A stretch of 64,000 nucleotides of DNA, from positions 1-64,000 of the forward strand of contig NZ_AXVJ01000040.1 of NCBI RefSeq assembly GCF_000482465.1, in the 5' to 3' direction. A program made the position numbers and the translations under genes. Positions 17,419 through 26,355 of this stretch are shown here, one piece after another. The stretch's first letter is position 1. Every line of letters starts with the position of its first letter. Under the pieces are notes generated by a model. That model did not search any database. It saw only the letters and a list, made by a program, of their open reading frames with translations, and was not told the origin of the DNA. This stretch comes from Runella limosa DSM 17973. Its GTDB lineage: Bacteria > Bacteroidota > Bacteroidia > Cytophagales > Spirosomataceae.

Positions 17419-19935
17419 GTGCAGATTGCAGAAAATGACGATTTTGGCTCAGAAGAAATAACTCTGTTTGCCGACCTAATTTTGCCCGTACCTGTAGCCC
17501 AGTTATTCACCTATCGGGTTCCAAGGGTGATAAATCCATATATCAAAAATGGTGCCAGAGTAGTAGTACCTTTTGGCAAAAATAGAGTAGTGACGGGCGT
17601 TGTGGCAAAAATCCACCAGACTCCTCCTACTAAATACCAAGCAAGGTACATCGCCGAACTCCTTGACGATGAGCCATTAGTAACACCTTATCAAATCGAA
17701 CTTTTTCATTGGATTGCCGACTACTACTTGTGTACGGTGGGTGAAGTACTAAACGTAGCCCTGCCCTCGGGTTTGAAAATTACCAGCCAATCCAAAATTC
17801 AGTATAACCCTGACTTTGAGTACTACGATTTATTGACAGAAGAAGAAGCCAATCTTTTGGAGGAAATCAAAAAGTACCAATCGCTTACCTACGAAGAGGT
17901 CGAGAAGCGTGTAGGTGCGACAAACATCAACCACATCATTAAGTCGCTTATTGGCAAGCGGGCCATTATTCTTTTTGAAGAAGTTAAAGAAAAATACAAG
18001 CCCAAAGTGCTCAAAAAAGTCAAGCTAAATGGGCGTTTTGAGACGCGCGAAAACTTGATGGAGCTCATTGCCCAGCTCGATAAGTTTCCCAAACAACAGG
18101 AAATTATCATGAGCTATGTCAGCCAAGTTCCGATTCAAAATGTGCCTTATTCTAATCGCGCGGGGCTTGAAAAAAGTTTTTTCACCCAAAACGATGCATT
18201 CTCCGATTCGGCATTAAGTACGCTGATCAAAAAAGGAACCCTCGAAGAATTTGAGATTACGGTTTCTCGCTTTGCTGATGTGGCTCCTGATTTCTCGGAA
18301 GGCACCAACATCCACCTCACTACCGCTCAACAGCGCGCTTTTGACGAAATCATTACCCAATTCCAATCCAAAGACACTGTTTTGTTGCATGGTGTTACAG
18401 GAAGCGGAAAAACGGAAGTATATATTAATTTAGCCCAACAAGTACTCGCAAGCGGCTCGCAAGTCTTGTTTCTATTGCCCGAAATTGCCCTCACAACCCA
18501 AATTGTGGTTCGCCTCAAAAAAGTCTTTGGGGATAAACTCGGCATTTACCATTCCAAATTCTCCGACAACGAGCGCGTGGAAGTTTGGAAAGGCGTGGTA
18601 TCGGGACAATTTCAGCTGGTCGTTGGCGTTCGTTCGGCTATTTTCTTGCCCTTCGATAGCCTTGGGCTTATTATTGTTGATGAAGAACACGAAAGTTCTT
18701 ACAAACAATACGACCCAGCCCCGCGCTACCACGCGCGTGACGTTGCCATTGTAGCCGCTCAACGCCAGCAAGCCAAGGTGCTGCTCGGTTCGGCCACACC
18801 AGCGCTCGAATCCTATTATCAAGCCCTCAATGGACGCTATGGTTTTGTACAATTGCTCGAACGTTATGGTAAGGCCAACTTACCCGAGTTTGTGCTCATT
18901 GACACCAAAAAGGAGCGAAAGAGCAAAAAAATGAAGTTTGAGTTTTCTTCGGTATTACTCAACGAACTTCAAGAAGCGCTCAATCGTAACGAACAGAGTA
19001 TTATTTTCCAAAACCGACGTGGTTATTCTTCCTATTTACAATGTGAAGAATGTGGGTGGATTGGCGAATGTGAAAACTGCGCGGTCAGCCTTACGTATCA
19101 CCAAAAAGACGCCGAGCTGCGTTGCCATTATTGTGGTCACAAAGAGAAAGTACCGAAGCTGTGTCCAGGTTGCAGTTCTACCAAAGTAAGAACGGTAGGC
19201 TTTGGCACTGAAAAGTTGGAAGACCAGCTCAAGATTTTCTTTCCAACGGCCCGCATTGCCCGCATGGATTTGGACACTACCCGCGCCAAAAATGCGTACA
19301 AAGAAATGATTGAAGACATCGAACAGGGTAACGTGGATATTTTGGTGGGCACCCAAATGATTAGCAAAGGGCTTGACTTTGAAAATGTCAGTACAGTAGG
19401 CGTATTTGATGCCGACCGAATGATTCATTTTCCTGACCTCCGCTCGGCCGAACGCGCCTTCCAATTGATCACGCAGGTAAGTGGGCGTGCTGGACGCCGC
19501 GCCGACCGAAAAGGGCGGGTTTTGATTCAAACAGGGAACCCTTCACAAAAGATTTTACAAAAAATTATTACGAACGATTATATCGGGATGTACGAGGAGG
19601 AAATCAAGGAAAGAGAAAACTTTAAGTACCCACCCTTCACTCGACTTATCAAACTGACAGTCAAGCACTTTGACCAAACAACCGCCTTACAATCAGCGCA
19701 AAAATTGACCCAACTTTTACTCGAAAAAATGGGTGAAGATAGGGTTTTAGGCCCCCAACCACCACTGGTCGAACGCATACGAAATAGGTTTTTGTTTGAC
19801 ATTCTTATAAAACTCGAACGCGAAAAAGTTAATTTTAGGGCCGCAAAGGCTTTTATACTCGAAAAAGTTACGGATATTCTGACGGACAAGACCTTAAAAG
19901 GTACCGACGTGACTATAGATGTAGATTGCCTGTGA
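17419..19935 (+). CDS. priA: Primosomal replication restart helicase PriA
   Basis: DNA helicase of 838 residues that reloads the replisome at stalled forks. The N-terminal 3'-DNA-binding region (LILPVPVAQLFTYRVP) is followed by Walker A GVTGSGKTEV (about 326-335), the DEEH box (about 419-422), and two zinc-binding clusters (CEECGWIGECENC and CHYCGH...CPGC, about 537-590). Motifs V-VI (GTQMISKGLDFENV and ITQVSGRAGRR) are intact. Length is within the family range. The pyruvate kinase start follows 24 nt after the stop, suggesting cotranscription. Confidence 0.96.
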   Translation: MQIAENDDFGSEEITLFADLILPVPVAQLFTYRVPRVINPYIKNGARVVVPFGKNRVVTGVVAKIHQTPPTKYQARYIAELLDDEPLVTPYQIELFHWIADYYLCTVGEVLNVALPSGLKITSQSKIQYNPDFEYYDLLTEEEANLLEEIKKYQSLTYEEVEKRVGATNINHIIKSLIGKRAIILFEEVKEKYKPKVLKKVKLNGRFETRENLMELIAQLDKFPKQQEIIMSYVSQVPIQNVPYSNRAGLEKSFFTQNDAFSDSALSTLIKKGTLEEFEITVSRFADVAPDFSEGTNIHLTTAQQRAFDEIITQFQSKDTVLLHGVTGSGKTEVYINLAQQVLASGSQVLFLLPEIALTTQIVVRLKKVFGDKLGIYHSKFSDNERVEVWKGVVSGQFQLVVGVRSAIFLPFDSLGLIIVDEEHESSYKQYDPAPRYHARDVAIVAAQRQQAKVLLGSATPALESYYQALNGRYGFVQLLERYGKANLPEFVLIDTKKERKSKKMKFEFSSVLLNELQEALNRNEQSIIFQNRRGYSSYLQCEECGWIGECENCAVSLTYHQKDAELRCHYCGHKEKVPKLCPGCSSTKVRTVGFGTEKLEDQLKIFFPTARIARMDLDTTRAKNAYKEMIEDIEQGNVDILVGTQMISKGLDFENVSTVGVFDADRMIHFPDLRSAERAFQLITQVSGRAGRRADRKGRVLIQTGNPSQKILQKIITNDYIGMYEEEIKERENFKYPPFTRLIKLTVKHFDQTTALQSAQKLTQLLLEKMGEDRVLGPQPPLVERIRNRFLFDILIKLEREKVNFRAAKAFILEKVTDILTDKTLKGTDVTIDVDCL

Positions 19936-19959
19936 TTGTACCCATCAAAACCTAACACG

Positions 19960-21417
19960 ATGATTGACAAAAAAGCTAAAATTGTTGCTACCGTAGGTCC
20001 TGCTTCCGAAACGTCTGAAATGCTCCAAGCATTAGTACAAGCAGGAGTAAACGTATTTCGTCTCAATTTCTCTCACGGCACTCATGCCGACCACCAAGAA
20101 CGTATCAACCGCATTCGTGAGAACAATGCAAAATACGGTTTTAGCGTCGGAATTTTACAAGATTTGCAAGGCCCTAAAATTCGCATCGGTAACGTAGAAC
20201 ACAAAGACGGTGTGAAAATTACGGCAGGACAAAAATTAGTTTTTACCAACGAAGAAATCATCGGTACCTCTGAGCGCGTAAGTACACCTTATAAAGGTAT
20301 GTACCGCGACGTGCGCATGGGTGAGCGGATTTTGATGGACGACGGAAAACTCGAAGTAAAAGTAGTTGGTATTGACGGAACAGACGTGGTGACCGAAGTT
20401 ATTTACGACGGGATTTTGAAATCGAAAAAAGGCGTAAACCTTCCTAATACCAAGGTTTCGATGCCATCGGTGACGGAAAAAGACTACGAGGACTTGGAAT
20501 TTGGTCTTCAAAACGATGTAGAATGGATTGCACTTTCATTTGTACGCTATGCTTCTGACATTCAAGAAGTAAAAGACTATATCAAATCGAAAGGTAAAAA
20601 TTGCCGCGTAGTGGCTAAAATCGAAAAGCCAGAGGCGATTGATAATATCGACGAAATCATCGCTATTACAGATGCTATCATGGTAGCTCGCGGCGACTTG
20701 GGGGTTGAGCTCCCTGCCGAAGAAGTACCTATGATTCAGAAAATGATTGTAGAGAAATGTAATCGTGCAGCCAAGCCTGTCATCGTGGCTACGCAGATGT
20801 TGGAAAGTATGATTGACGCCCCACGCCCGACGCGTGCCGAAATCAACGACATTGCCAACTCCGTTCTCGATGGCGCCGATGCCGTGATGTTGAGCGCAGA
20901 AACTGCCTCTGGAAAATATCCAGTAGAGTCTGTCACAAGCATGGCACAGACCATCAAGCGAGTGGAAGAAACCGAAGCAGCGAAAGATGCCAAAGAAACC
21001 AAAATTTATTTCAAGCACCACGCGGCAGTTAATGACCATAGCAGCGCTAATGTCCTCAACGACAACGTCGTCATGAGTGCTTGCCGTTTGGCACGTGATA
21101 CACAAGCAAAAGCAATCATTGGGGTAACTCGTTCGGGTTATACTGCGTTCCGTTTGTCGCACCACCGTCCAGAGGCCAATTTGTACGTCTTTACTTCTAA
21201 CCAGAAATTGATTGACACACTTTCATTGTATTGGGGAGTAAAAACTATTTATTACGACCGCGAAGATCTTTCGAGCGACGCCCTCATCGAAGACATCAAA
21301 CAAGTATTGATTGAAAAAGGCGCGCTCCAATCGGGCGATGTTTTTGTCAATACCTTGAGTATGCCTGTCACTGAGCATCGTAAAACAAATGCAGTGAAGC
21401 TCAGTATTGTTGAATAA
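19960..21417 (+). CDS. pyk: Pyruvate kinase
   Basis: Converts phosphoenolpyruvate and ADP to pyruvate and ATP, the last step of glycolysis. The ATG at 19960 (MIDKKAKIVATVGPAS) matches the family start; an upstream in-frame TTG at 19936 directly after priA is unlikely. Signatures: FRLNFSHG (substrate/K+ region), the VVAKIEKPEAIDNIDEI catalytic lysine block, MVARGDLGVE, and the C-terminal domain NTLSMPVTEHRKTNAVKL. About 485 residues, normal for bacteria. Confidence 0.96.
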   Translation: MIDKKAKIVATVGPASETSEMLQALVQAGVNVFRLNFSHGTHADHQERINRIRENNAKYGFSVGILQDLQGPKIRIGNVEHKDGVKITAGQKLVFTNEEIIGTSERVSTPYKGMYRDVRMGERILMDDGKLEVKVVGIDGTDVVTEVIYDGILKSKKGVNLPNTKVSMPSVTEKDYEDLEFGLQNDVEWIALSFVRYASDIQEVKDYIKSKGKNCRVVAKIEKPEAIDNIDEIIAITDAIMVARGDLGVELPAEEVPMIQKMIVEKCNRAAKPVIVATQMLESMIDAPRPTRAEINDIANSVLDGADAVMLSAETASGKYPVESVTSMAQTIKRVEETEAAKDAKETKIYFKHHAAVNDHSSANVLNDNVVMSACRLARDTQAKAIIGVTRSGYTAFRLSHHRPEANLYVFTSNQKLIDTLSLYWGVKTIYYDREDLSSDALIEDIKQVLIEKGALQSGDVFVNTLSMPVTEHRKTNAVKLSIVE

Positions 21418-21448
21418 TCAGAGAGACCTGATTGAAATAAAAGGTAAA

Positions 21449-21486
21449 AAGGGCAATGACGCAGCAGCGTTGTTGCCCTTCTTCTT
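21449..21486. terminator. Terminator between pyk and the convergent SemiSWEET gene
   Basis: AAGGGCAA (21449-21456) pairs with TTGCCCTT (21473-21480), with an additional inner ACGC/GCGT pairing. A T-rich run follows on the plus strand and an A-run precedes it, so it could act in both directions between the two convergent genes. Confidence 0.8.
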
Positions 21487-21488
21487 TT

Positions 21489-21752
21489 CTAGGTGTTTGA
21501 GGTTTTGCTGTATTTCCACTTAAAATACAGAATCACGAAGGAAAGCATCAAAGTAACGGTATTGGCAGCGATGACGGGAAATGAATGCGTCATCAGTCCG
21601 TAGGCTAGCCAAAGCGCTACCCCCACGGTAAAAAGTAAAAACATGGCCAAAGAAACGTCCTTTGCCGATTTTGTTCGATATATTTGCATCACTTGTGGAA
21701 CGAAGGCAACCGTCGTCAAAATTCCTGCGATGTACCCTAATGTCTCTAACAT
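21489..21752 (-). CDS. SemiSWEET-family sugar transporter
   Basis: Small membrane protein of 87 residues with three hydrophobic segments and the PQ motif (VPQVMQIYRTKSAKDVS, about residues 19-35) followed by a second conserved block. Bacterial SemiSWEETs form homodimers that carry sugars. The cargo is not predictable. The start lies about 90 bp from the ATG of the first ilv leader peptide, so the two are divergent and may share regulatory DNA. Confidence 0.88.
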   Translation of the reverse strand: MLETLGYIAGILTTVAFVPQVMQIYRTKSAKDVSLAMFLLFTVGVALWLAYGLMTHSFPVIAANTVTLMLSFVILYFKWKYSKTSNT

Positions 21753-21756
21753 GGCG

Positions 21757-21787
21757 TTGTGTATTTGAGTCCTTTTTACTATTTATC
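21757..21787 (+). promoter_or_regulatory. Weak candidate promoter for the first ilv leader
   Basis: TTG (21757-21759), 20-nt spacer, TATTTATC (21780-21787). It has the right spacing but two mismatches in the TTTG half of the -7 box. It would place a start about 50 nt before the leader ATG at 21845. Confidence 0.3.
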
Positions 21788-21844
21788 GGAAAAGTTATAG
21801 AAAAAGTTTCTTATCAACGCAAAGTTCTTTAAATAATACAACAA

Positions 21845-21907
21845 ATGATTATTAGAATAAAAAATACTGCCATTCTCGTCTCAATTATTACACCCTCCAC
21901 AGTGTGA
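21845..21907 (+). CDS. Leader peptide 1 of the ilv cluster (Ile-rich, 20 codons)
   Basis: An ATG-started frame of 20 codons reads MIIRIKNTAILVSIITPSTV and ends in TGA. It contains six isoleucines plus adjacent Leu and Val codons (ILVSII), the signature of a branched-chain amino acid attenuator. The final GTG-TGA overlaps the 5' strand of the antiterminator helix, as expected if a ribosome finishing the peptide masks it. The sequence closely parallels leader 2 at the C-terminal end (ATT ATT ... GTG TGA G). It is a regulatory peptide with no other expected function. Confidence 0.82.
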   Translation: MIIRIKNTAILVSIITPSTV

Positions 21908-21970
21908 GCAAGGCGCGTATGTCCACCAAACAAAAAAGCCCCTTCTCACACCGAGAGGGGGCTTTTTTGT
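21902..21970 (+). promoter_or_regulatory. Attenuator 1: antiterminator/terminator pair before ilvD
   Basis: Terminator: AGCCCCTTCTC (21937-21947) pairs with GAGAGGGGGCT (21953-21963), 11 bp with one G-U, 5-nt loop, then a T run. Antiterminator: GTGTGAGCAAGG (21902-21913) can pair with CCTTCTCACAC (21941-21951), 11 bp with a single bulged C, using the 5' arm of the terminator. A short helix TTACAC/GTGTGA (21888-21893 with 21902-21907) could act as the 1:2 pause hairpin. Ribosome stalling on the Ile/Leu/Val codons would favour the antiterminator. Confidence 0.78.
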
Positions 21971-21999
21971 TGCCCACAAGCAAAAAAACCGTTTTTTGT

Positions 22000-22030
22000 T
22001 TGGAAAATAAAAACCGACCCTATTTATTTG
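22000..22030 (+). promoter_or_regulatory. Candidate promoter between the two attenuators
   Basis: TTG (22000-22002), 20-nt spacer, TTTATTTG (22023-22030), one mismatch from TAnnTTTG. It would start a second transcript about 50 nt before the leader-2 ATG that bypasses attenuator 1. Confidence 0.5.
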
Positions 22031-22037
22031 TAACGCA

Positions 22038-22056
22038 ATTACGCAATTAGCGTAAT
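22038..22056. promoter_or_regulatory. Palindrome just downstream of the candidate promoter
   Basis: ATTACGC (22038-22044), AATTA, GCGTAAT (22050-22056): perfect 7-bp arms. The position at the expected transcription start suits an operator or a 5' RNA hairpin. The neighbouring ACGCAATT is also directly repeated (22033-22040 and 22041-22048). Confidence 0.4.
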
Positions 22057-22084
22057 TTCGCTCACAGAAAAAATTTGCTTTAAA

Positions 22085-22141
22085 ATGTTCACTATAACAG
22101 GCGTGGTCGTGGTCCTCATTATTAGCACCCAAACGGTGTGA
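22085..22141 (+). CDS. Leader peptide 2 of the ilv cluster (Val-rich, 18 codons)
   Basis: An ATG-started frame of 18 codons reads MFTITGVVVVLIISTQTV and ends in TGA. Seven consecutive codons are Val-Val-Val-Val-Leu-Ile-Ile, a classic control region for branched-chain amino acid attenuation. The stop codon lies inside the antiterminator 5' arm (22135-22145). It ends 77 nt before the ilvD start codon. Confidence 0.9.
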   Translation: MFTITGVVVVLIISTQTV

Positions 22142-22199
22142 GTGAAACCCGATTGCCCTCAGAAGCCTCACTCACACCAACAACGAGTGAGGCTTTTTT
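22126..22199 (+). promoter_or_regulatory. Attenuator 2: antiterminator/terminator pair before ilvD
   Basis: Terminator: GCCTCACTC (22165-22173) pairs perfectly with GAGTGAGGC (22185-22193), 11-nt loop, then six T. Antiterminator: GGTGTGAGTGA (22135-22145) pairs perfectly over 11 bp with TCACTCACACC (22168-22178), consuming most of the terminator 5' arm. A small 1:2 helix CACC/GGTG (22126-22129 with 22135-22138) is also possible. The arrangement follows the enterobacterial ilv/leu attenuation logic. Confidence 0.88.
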
Positions 22200-22218
22200 G
22201 TAAAAAAACCTTTCTATT

Positions 22219-23904
22219 ATGTCAGAGCAACTAAACAAATTCAGCCGCACACTTACCCAAGAAGTGACCAACCCCGCCGCTAAAGCGATGCTTTACGGAG
22301 TAGGTCTAACCCAAGAAGACATGCAAAAAGCCCAAATCGGGATTGCAAGTACGGGTTATGAAGGAAATACTTGTAACATGCACCTTAACGGGCTTTCGGT
22401 GCACGTCAAAAAAGGAATTCAAGAAAACGGCATGGTGGGGCTTATCTTCCACACCATAGGGGTCTCTGACGGAATGACCAACGGAAACGCTGGGATGAGC
22501 TACTCGCTGCCCTCGCGTGACTTGATTGCAGACTCCATCGAAAACGTAGTAGGTGCACAATGGTACGACGGCGTAATTGCGGTTGTAGGTTGTGACAAAA
22601 ATATGCCAGGTGCCATGATGGCTCTAGCACGCCTCAATCGCCCTGGTATGCTTGTTTATGGCGGAACCATCCGTACGGGAGAATACAAAGGTCAAAAGCT
22701 TGATATTATCTCAGCATTTGAAGCCCTTGGAAAGAAATTTGCGGGAACCATCTCGGACGAAGATTACGAAGGTGTGATTCAAAACGCCATTCCAGGCGCA
22801 GGAGCTTGCGGCGGGATGTACACGGCCAATACCATGGCGAGTTCGATGGAAGCCATGGGTCTTACCCTTCCCAACTCTTCGACCTACCCAGCTACGCACG
22901 AAGGTAAAAAAGCAGAGTGTATTGCCATCGGCGCAGCCATGAAGCAGTTGCTCGAAAAAAATATCTGCCCACGCGACATCATGACGCGCAAGGCATTTGA
23001 AAATGCGCTTACGGTAGTCATGGCGCTTGGTGGCTCAACCAACGCCGTATTGCACTATTTGGCGATTGCCCGCGCGGCCGAAGTTGAGTTTACGTTGAAA
23101 GACATCCAAGATATTTCGGACCGTACGCCATTGATTGCCGACCTTAAGCCATCTGGTAAATACTACATGGAAGATGTATTGGCCATCGGTGGTGTACCTG
23201 CCATCATGAAATACCTCCTCCAAAAAGGACTTCTCCACGGTGATTGCTTGACCGTAACGGGCAAAACCATTGCCGAAAACTTAGAAGATGTCCCTGAATT
23301 GAGTTTCGATAGTCAGAAAATTATCTTCCCGCTCGAAACCCCACTTAAACCAACAGGTCACTTACAAATTTTGTACGGAAACCTAGCGACAGGCGGTGCC
23401 GTAGCAAAAATCACGGGCAAAGAAGGTGAACGTTTTGAGGGAATTGCGAAGGTATGTGAGCGCGAAGAAGAAGTGATTGAATTCATTTCTAAAGGAGAAG
23501 TAAAAGCAGGCCACGTGCTTGTGATTCGCAACGAAGGCCCGAAAGGCGGCCCAGGGATGCCCGAAATGCTTAAACCTACTTCGGCAGTAATGGGCGCTGG
23601 ACTTGGCGATAAAATCGCGATGATTACCGACGGCCGCTTCTCAGGAGGAACGCACGGTTTCGTGGTCGGTCACGTCACACCTGAAGCATACCTTGGCGGA
23701 AACATCGCTTTGGTACAAGACGGCGATAAAATTACGATTGATGCCGTCAACAACGTACTCCAATTGCACGTATCCGACGAAGAATTGGCGGAGCGTCGTA
23801 AGCTTTGGAAACAACCAGAGCCTCCGTTTACGAGAGGAACATTAGGTAAGTATATCCGCAATGTGAAATCGGCAAGCGAGGGTTGCGTAACGGACGAAGC
23901 GTAG
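22219..23904 (+). CDS. ilvD: Dihydroxy-acid dehydratase
   Basis: Fe-S dehydratase of valine and isoleucine synthesis, 561 residues, first structural gene after the attenuators. Cluster and metal ligands are visible in GNTCNMHL (Cys52), [11 protein letters not shown] and [12 protein letters not shown]; the C-terminal [17 protein letters not shown]-type block is intact. The ATG at 22219 lies 20 nt after the terminator T run. Length matches the short (IlvD/Edd) form. Confidence 0.96.
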   Translation: MSEQLNKFSRTLTQEVTNPAAKAMLYGVGLTQEDMQKAQIGIASTGYEGNTCNMHLNGLSVHVKKGIQENGMVGLIFHTIGVSDGMTNGNAGMSYSLPSRDLIADSIENVVGAQWYDGVIAVVGCDKNMPGAMMALARLNRPGMLVYGGTIRTGEYKGQKLDIISAFEALGKKFAGTISDEDYEGVIQNAIPGAGACGGMYTANTMASSMEAMGLTLPNSSTYPATHEGKKAECIAIGAAMKQLLEKNICPRDIMTRKAFENALTVVMALGGSTNAVLHYLAIARAAEVEFTLKDIQDISDRTPLIADLKPSGKYYMEDVLAIGGVPAIMKYLLQKGLLHGDCLTVTGKTIAENLEDVPELSFDSQKIIFPLETPLKPTGHLQILYGNLATGGAVAKITGKEGERFEGIAKVCEREEEVIEFISKGEVKAGHVLVIRNEGPKGGPGMPEMLKPTSAVMGAGLGDKIAMITDGRFSGGTHGFVVGHVTPEAYLGGNIALVQDGDKITIDAVNNVLQLHVSDEELAERRKLWKQPEPPFTRGTLGKYIRNVKSASEGCVTDEA

Positions 23905-23921
23905 TGTCTAATTTTGACTTT

Positions 23922-23948
23922 ACTATCTGCCAATGATAGTGATTTTTT
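23922..23948 (+). terminator. Weak hairpin with T run between ilvD and ilvB
   Basis: ACTATC (23922-23927) pairs with GATAGT (23935-23940), 7-nt loop, then TTTTTT (23943-23948). The 6-bp AT-rich stem suggests pausing or partial termination and not a true transcript end. Confidence 0.35.
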
Positions 23949-24001
23949 GAAAGTACCTAAGTTGAAATACAAGTCATTGAACACATAAAATCCCCAAAAC
24001 C

Positions 24002-25774
24002 ATGGGAAATTACATGACTATGGTAGCTGCGCAAGATGCCGCTGCCCTCGAAGAAGTACAAACACCAGCACAGACTGAAGCTCCACGTATTTTGTCGGGA
24101 GCGCAAGCCCTCATGGAGTCGCTTATTGCCGAAGGGACAGAGGTGATTTTTGGCTACCCAGGGGGAGCTATCATGCCTACCTACGATGCCCTTTTTGACT
24201 ACACCGACCGCCTCGACCACATCTTGGTACGTCACGAGCAAGGAGCAGGCCACGCGGCACAAGGCTATGCTCGTACCAGTGGCAAGCCTGGGGTCTGCTT
24301 GGTAACGTCTGGCCCAGGGGGTACCAACTTAGTCACACCTATCGCCGATGCCATCATCGACTGTACGCCATTGGTCTGCATTATTGGACAAGTAAAGTCA
24401 ACGCTGTTAGGTACCGACGCATTTCAAGAAACGGACATTATTGGCGTAACTACCCCCGTCTGCAAGTGGAATTACCAAATTACCAACGCCGACGATGTTC
24501 CAGCTATTATCGCCAAAGCTTTTTACATTGCTAAATCAGGCAAACCTGGCCCAGTAGTCATCGACTTTACGCGTGACGCGCAAGTGAGCCCGATGACCAA
24601 ACCCTACGAATACAAAAAAGTAGAGACGTTGGCCAGCTATAAACCCCGCGTCATTCCGAAAGATGAGCACCTCGAAAGGGCAGCACAGCTCATCAATAAC
24701 GCCCAACGACCCTATGTTTTGTTTGGTCAAGGGGTACTAATTTCGGGAGCCGAAGAAGAACTGAAAGCCTTTGCTGAAAAAACCGACATCCCATGTGCGA
24801 GTACTCTTCTCGGGCTTTCGGCCATGCCAATTGACCACCCTAACTACGTGGGTTGGCTCGGCATGCACGGCAACTACGGACCTAACGTATTGACTACCCA
24901 AGCCGACGTTGTGATTGCGATTGGAATGCGTTTTGATGACCGTGTCACAGGCGACGCAACCAAGTACATCCGCCAAGCCAAAGTCATTCATATTGAAATT
25001 GACCCCGCCGAAATTGATAAAATCATCAAGGCTGATGCGCCTGTGGTCGGCGATGCCAAAGAAACTTTGAAGCGTCTTTTGCCATTAGTCAAGCAAAATA
25101 ACCATGCTGCTTGGCGTAATGAGTTCAAAAAATACGACCTCATCGAAGAGCAAAAAATTACGCAACGTGAGCTTACTCCCGAAGGCCAAATCAAAATGGC
25201 AGAGGTGGTAAATATGCTTTCGGAGAAAACCAATGGGGAAGCGTGCGTAATTGCCGATGTAGGTCAGCACCAGATGATTGCGGCGCGTTATTACAAATTC
25301 AAAAATCCGCGTTCTTACATTGCCTCTGGCGGCCTCGGCACCATGGGCTTTGCCATTCCAGCGGCTTTTGGCGCTAAAAAAGGCGCTCCTGAGCGCGAAG
25401 TTGTTGCCTTTATTGGTGATGGTTGTTTCCAAATGACCATTCAAGAACTTGGGACAATTGCGCAAAGTGGTCTTCCTGTGAAGTTGATTATCCTCAACAA
25501 CAATTACTTAGGCATGGTGCGTCAGTGGCAGCAGTTGTTTTTTGAAAAACGCTACTCGTTTGTGGAGCTTCAAAACCCTGATTTTGTCACCATTGCCAAA
25601 GGTTTTGGCATCGCTGGACATACCTGCTCCGATCGCGAGAATTTGGGCGAATCGCTCAATCGCCTTCTCCAGTCAGACAAACCGTACTTGTTAGAAGTGA
25701 TGGTTGAAAAAGAAGAAAACGTTTTCCCAATGGTACCTGCGGGTGCGGCCGTTGCCGATATTCGCCTAGACTAA
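24002..25774 (+). CDS. ilvB: Acetolactate synthase, large (catalytic) subunit
   Basis: ThDP-dependent enzyme of 590 residues condensing pyruvate (or pyruvate with 2-oxobutyrate). The N-terminal FGYPGGAIMPTYDAL and RHEQGAGHAAQGYAR contain the ThDP-activating glutamate; the C-terminal ThDP-binding block GDGCFQMTIQELGTI...NNNYLGMVRQWQ is intact. The first 30 residues are variable; ATGs at 24002 and 24014 are both possible. It is followed 9 nt later by the regulatory subunit. Confidence 0.96.
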   Translation: MGNYMTMVAAQDAAALEEVQTPAQTEAPRILSGAQALMESLIAEGTEVIFGYPGGAIMPTYDALFDYTDRLDHILVRHEQGAGHAAQGYARTSGKPGVCLVTSGPGGTNLVTPIADAIIDCTPLVCIIGQVKSTLLGTDAFQETDIIGVTTPVCKWNYQITNADDVPAIIAKAFYIAKSGKPGPVVIDFTRDAQVSPMTKPYEYKKVETLASYKPRVIPKDEHLERAAQLINNAQRPYVLFGQGVLISGAEEELKAFAEKTDIPCASTLLGLSAMPIDHPNYVGWLGMHGNYGPNVLTTQADVVIAIGMRFDDRVTGDATKYIRQAKVIHIEIDPAEIDKIIKADAPVVGDAKETLKRLLPLVKQNNHAAWRNEFKKYDLIEEQKITQRELTPEGQIKMAEVVNMLSEKTNGEACVIADVGQHQMIAARYYKFKNPRSYIASGGLGTMGFAIPAAFGAKKGAPEREVVAFIGDGCFQMTIQELGTIAQSGLPVKLIILNNNYLGMVRQWQQLFFEKRYSFVELQNPDFVTIAKGFGIAGHTCSDRENLGESLNRLLQSDKPYLLEVMVEKEENVFPMVPAGAAVADIRLD

Positions 25775-25783
25775 ACGAGGGTT

Positions 25784-26320
25784 ATGACAACTTACACTAT
25801 TTGCGTATTTACAGAAAATACCTTCGGGTTACTGAATAAGATTACAGTCATCTTTACCCGTCGTCGTATCAATATTGAAAGCCTTACGGTATCCGAAACC
25901 GAGCGCCAAGGCGTGTCTCGTTATACAATTACCATCAAACACGACAAACGCGAGGAAGTAGAAAAGCTCGTTCGCCAAATTCGTAAGGTGGTAGAAGTTC
26001 TTGCGGTGTTTGGTTATTTAGATGACGAAATCGTTTACAACGAAATCGCCCTCTTTAAAGTAGCCACGCCTATCGGCGGAAAACCCATTGACATCGAAAC
26101 CATCAACAAAATTTACAAAGCATGGGTCGTGTATTGGGGACTTGACTACGTTGTGATTGAAAAAGCGGGAAATGAAAACGAAATCCTTGATTTCTTCCGC
26201 TACATCAAGTCGTATGGTATTTTAGAATTCGTAAAATCGGGTAGAGTAGCCGTCGGAAAAACCCCCGCTGGCTTAGTCGAATACCTACCCGAAGAAGTAC
26301 ATTGGGAGTATTATGTATAA
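25784..26320 (+). CDS. ilvN: Acetolactate synthase, small (regulatory) subunit
   Basis: ACT-domain subunit of 178 residues giving feedback control by valine. The N-terminal ACT domain reads YTICVFTENTFGLLNKITVIFTRR; the C-terminal domain (GKPIDIETINKIYKAW...ILEFVKSGRVAVGKTP) matches the IlvH-type fold. Spacing of 9 nt from ilvB indicates cotranscription. Confidence 0.93.
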   Translation: MTTYTICVFTENTFGLLNKITVIFTRRRINIESLTVSETERQGVSRYTITIKHDKREEVEKLVRQIRKVVEVLAVFGYLDDEIVYNEIALFKVATPIGGKPIDIETINKIYKAWVVYWGLDYVVIEKAGNENEILDFFRYIKSYGILEFVKSGRVAVGKTPAGLVEYLPEEVHWEYYV

Positions 26321-26355
26321 AAGTGCGTTATTTGTAGTTCTTTTCAAATCAATAC

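Noticed and set aside
20536-21165. 209-codon frame antisense to pyruvate kinase
   Set aside because: Complete overlap with a certain gene and no family signal; an antisense shadow.
21881-22171. 96-codon minus-strand frame across the ilv leader region
   Set aside because: It crosses both attenuators, whose hairpins and leader codons explain the sequence; no family signal.
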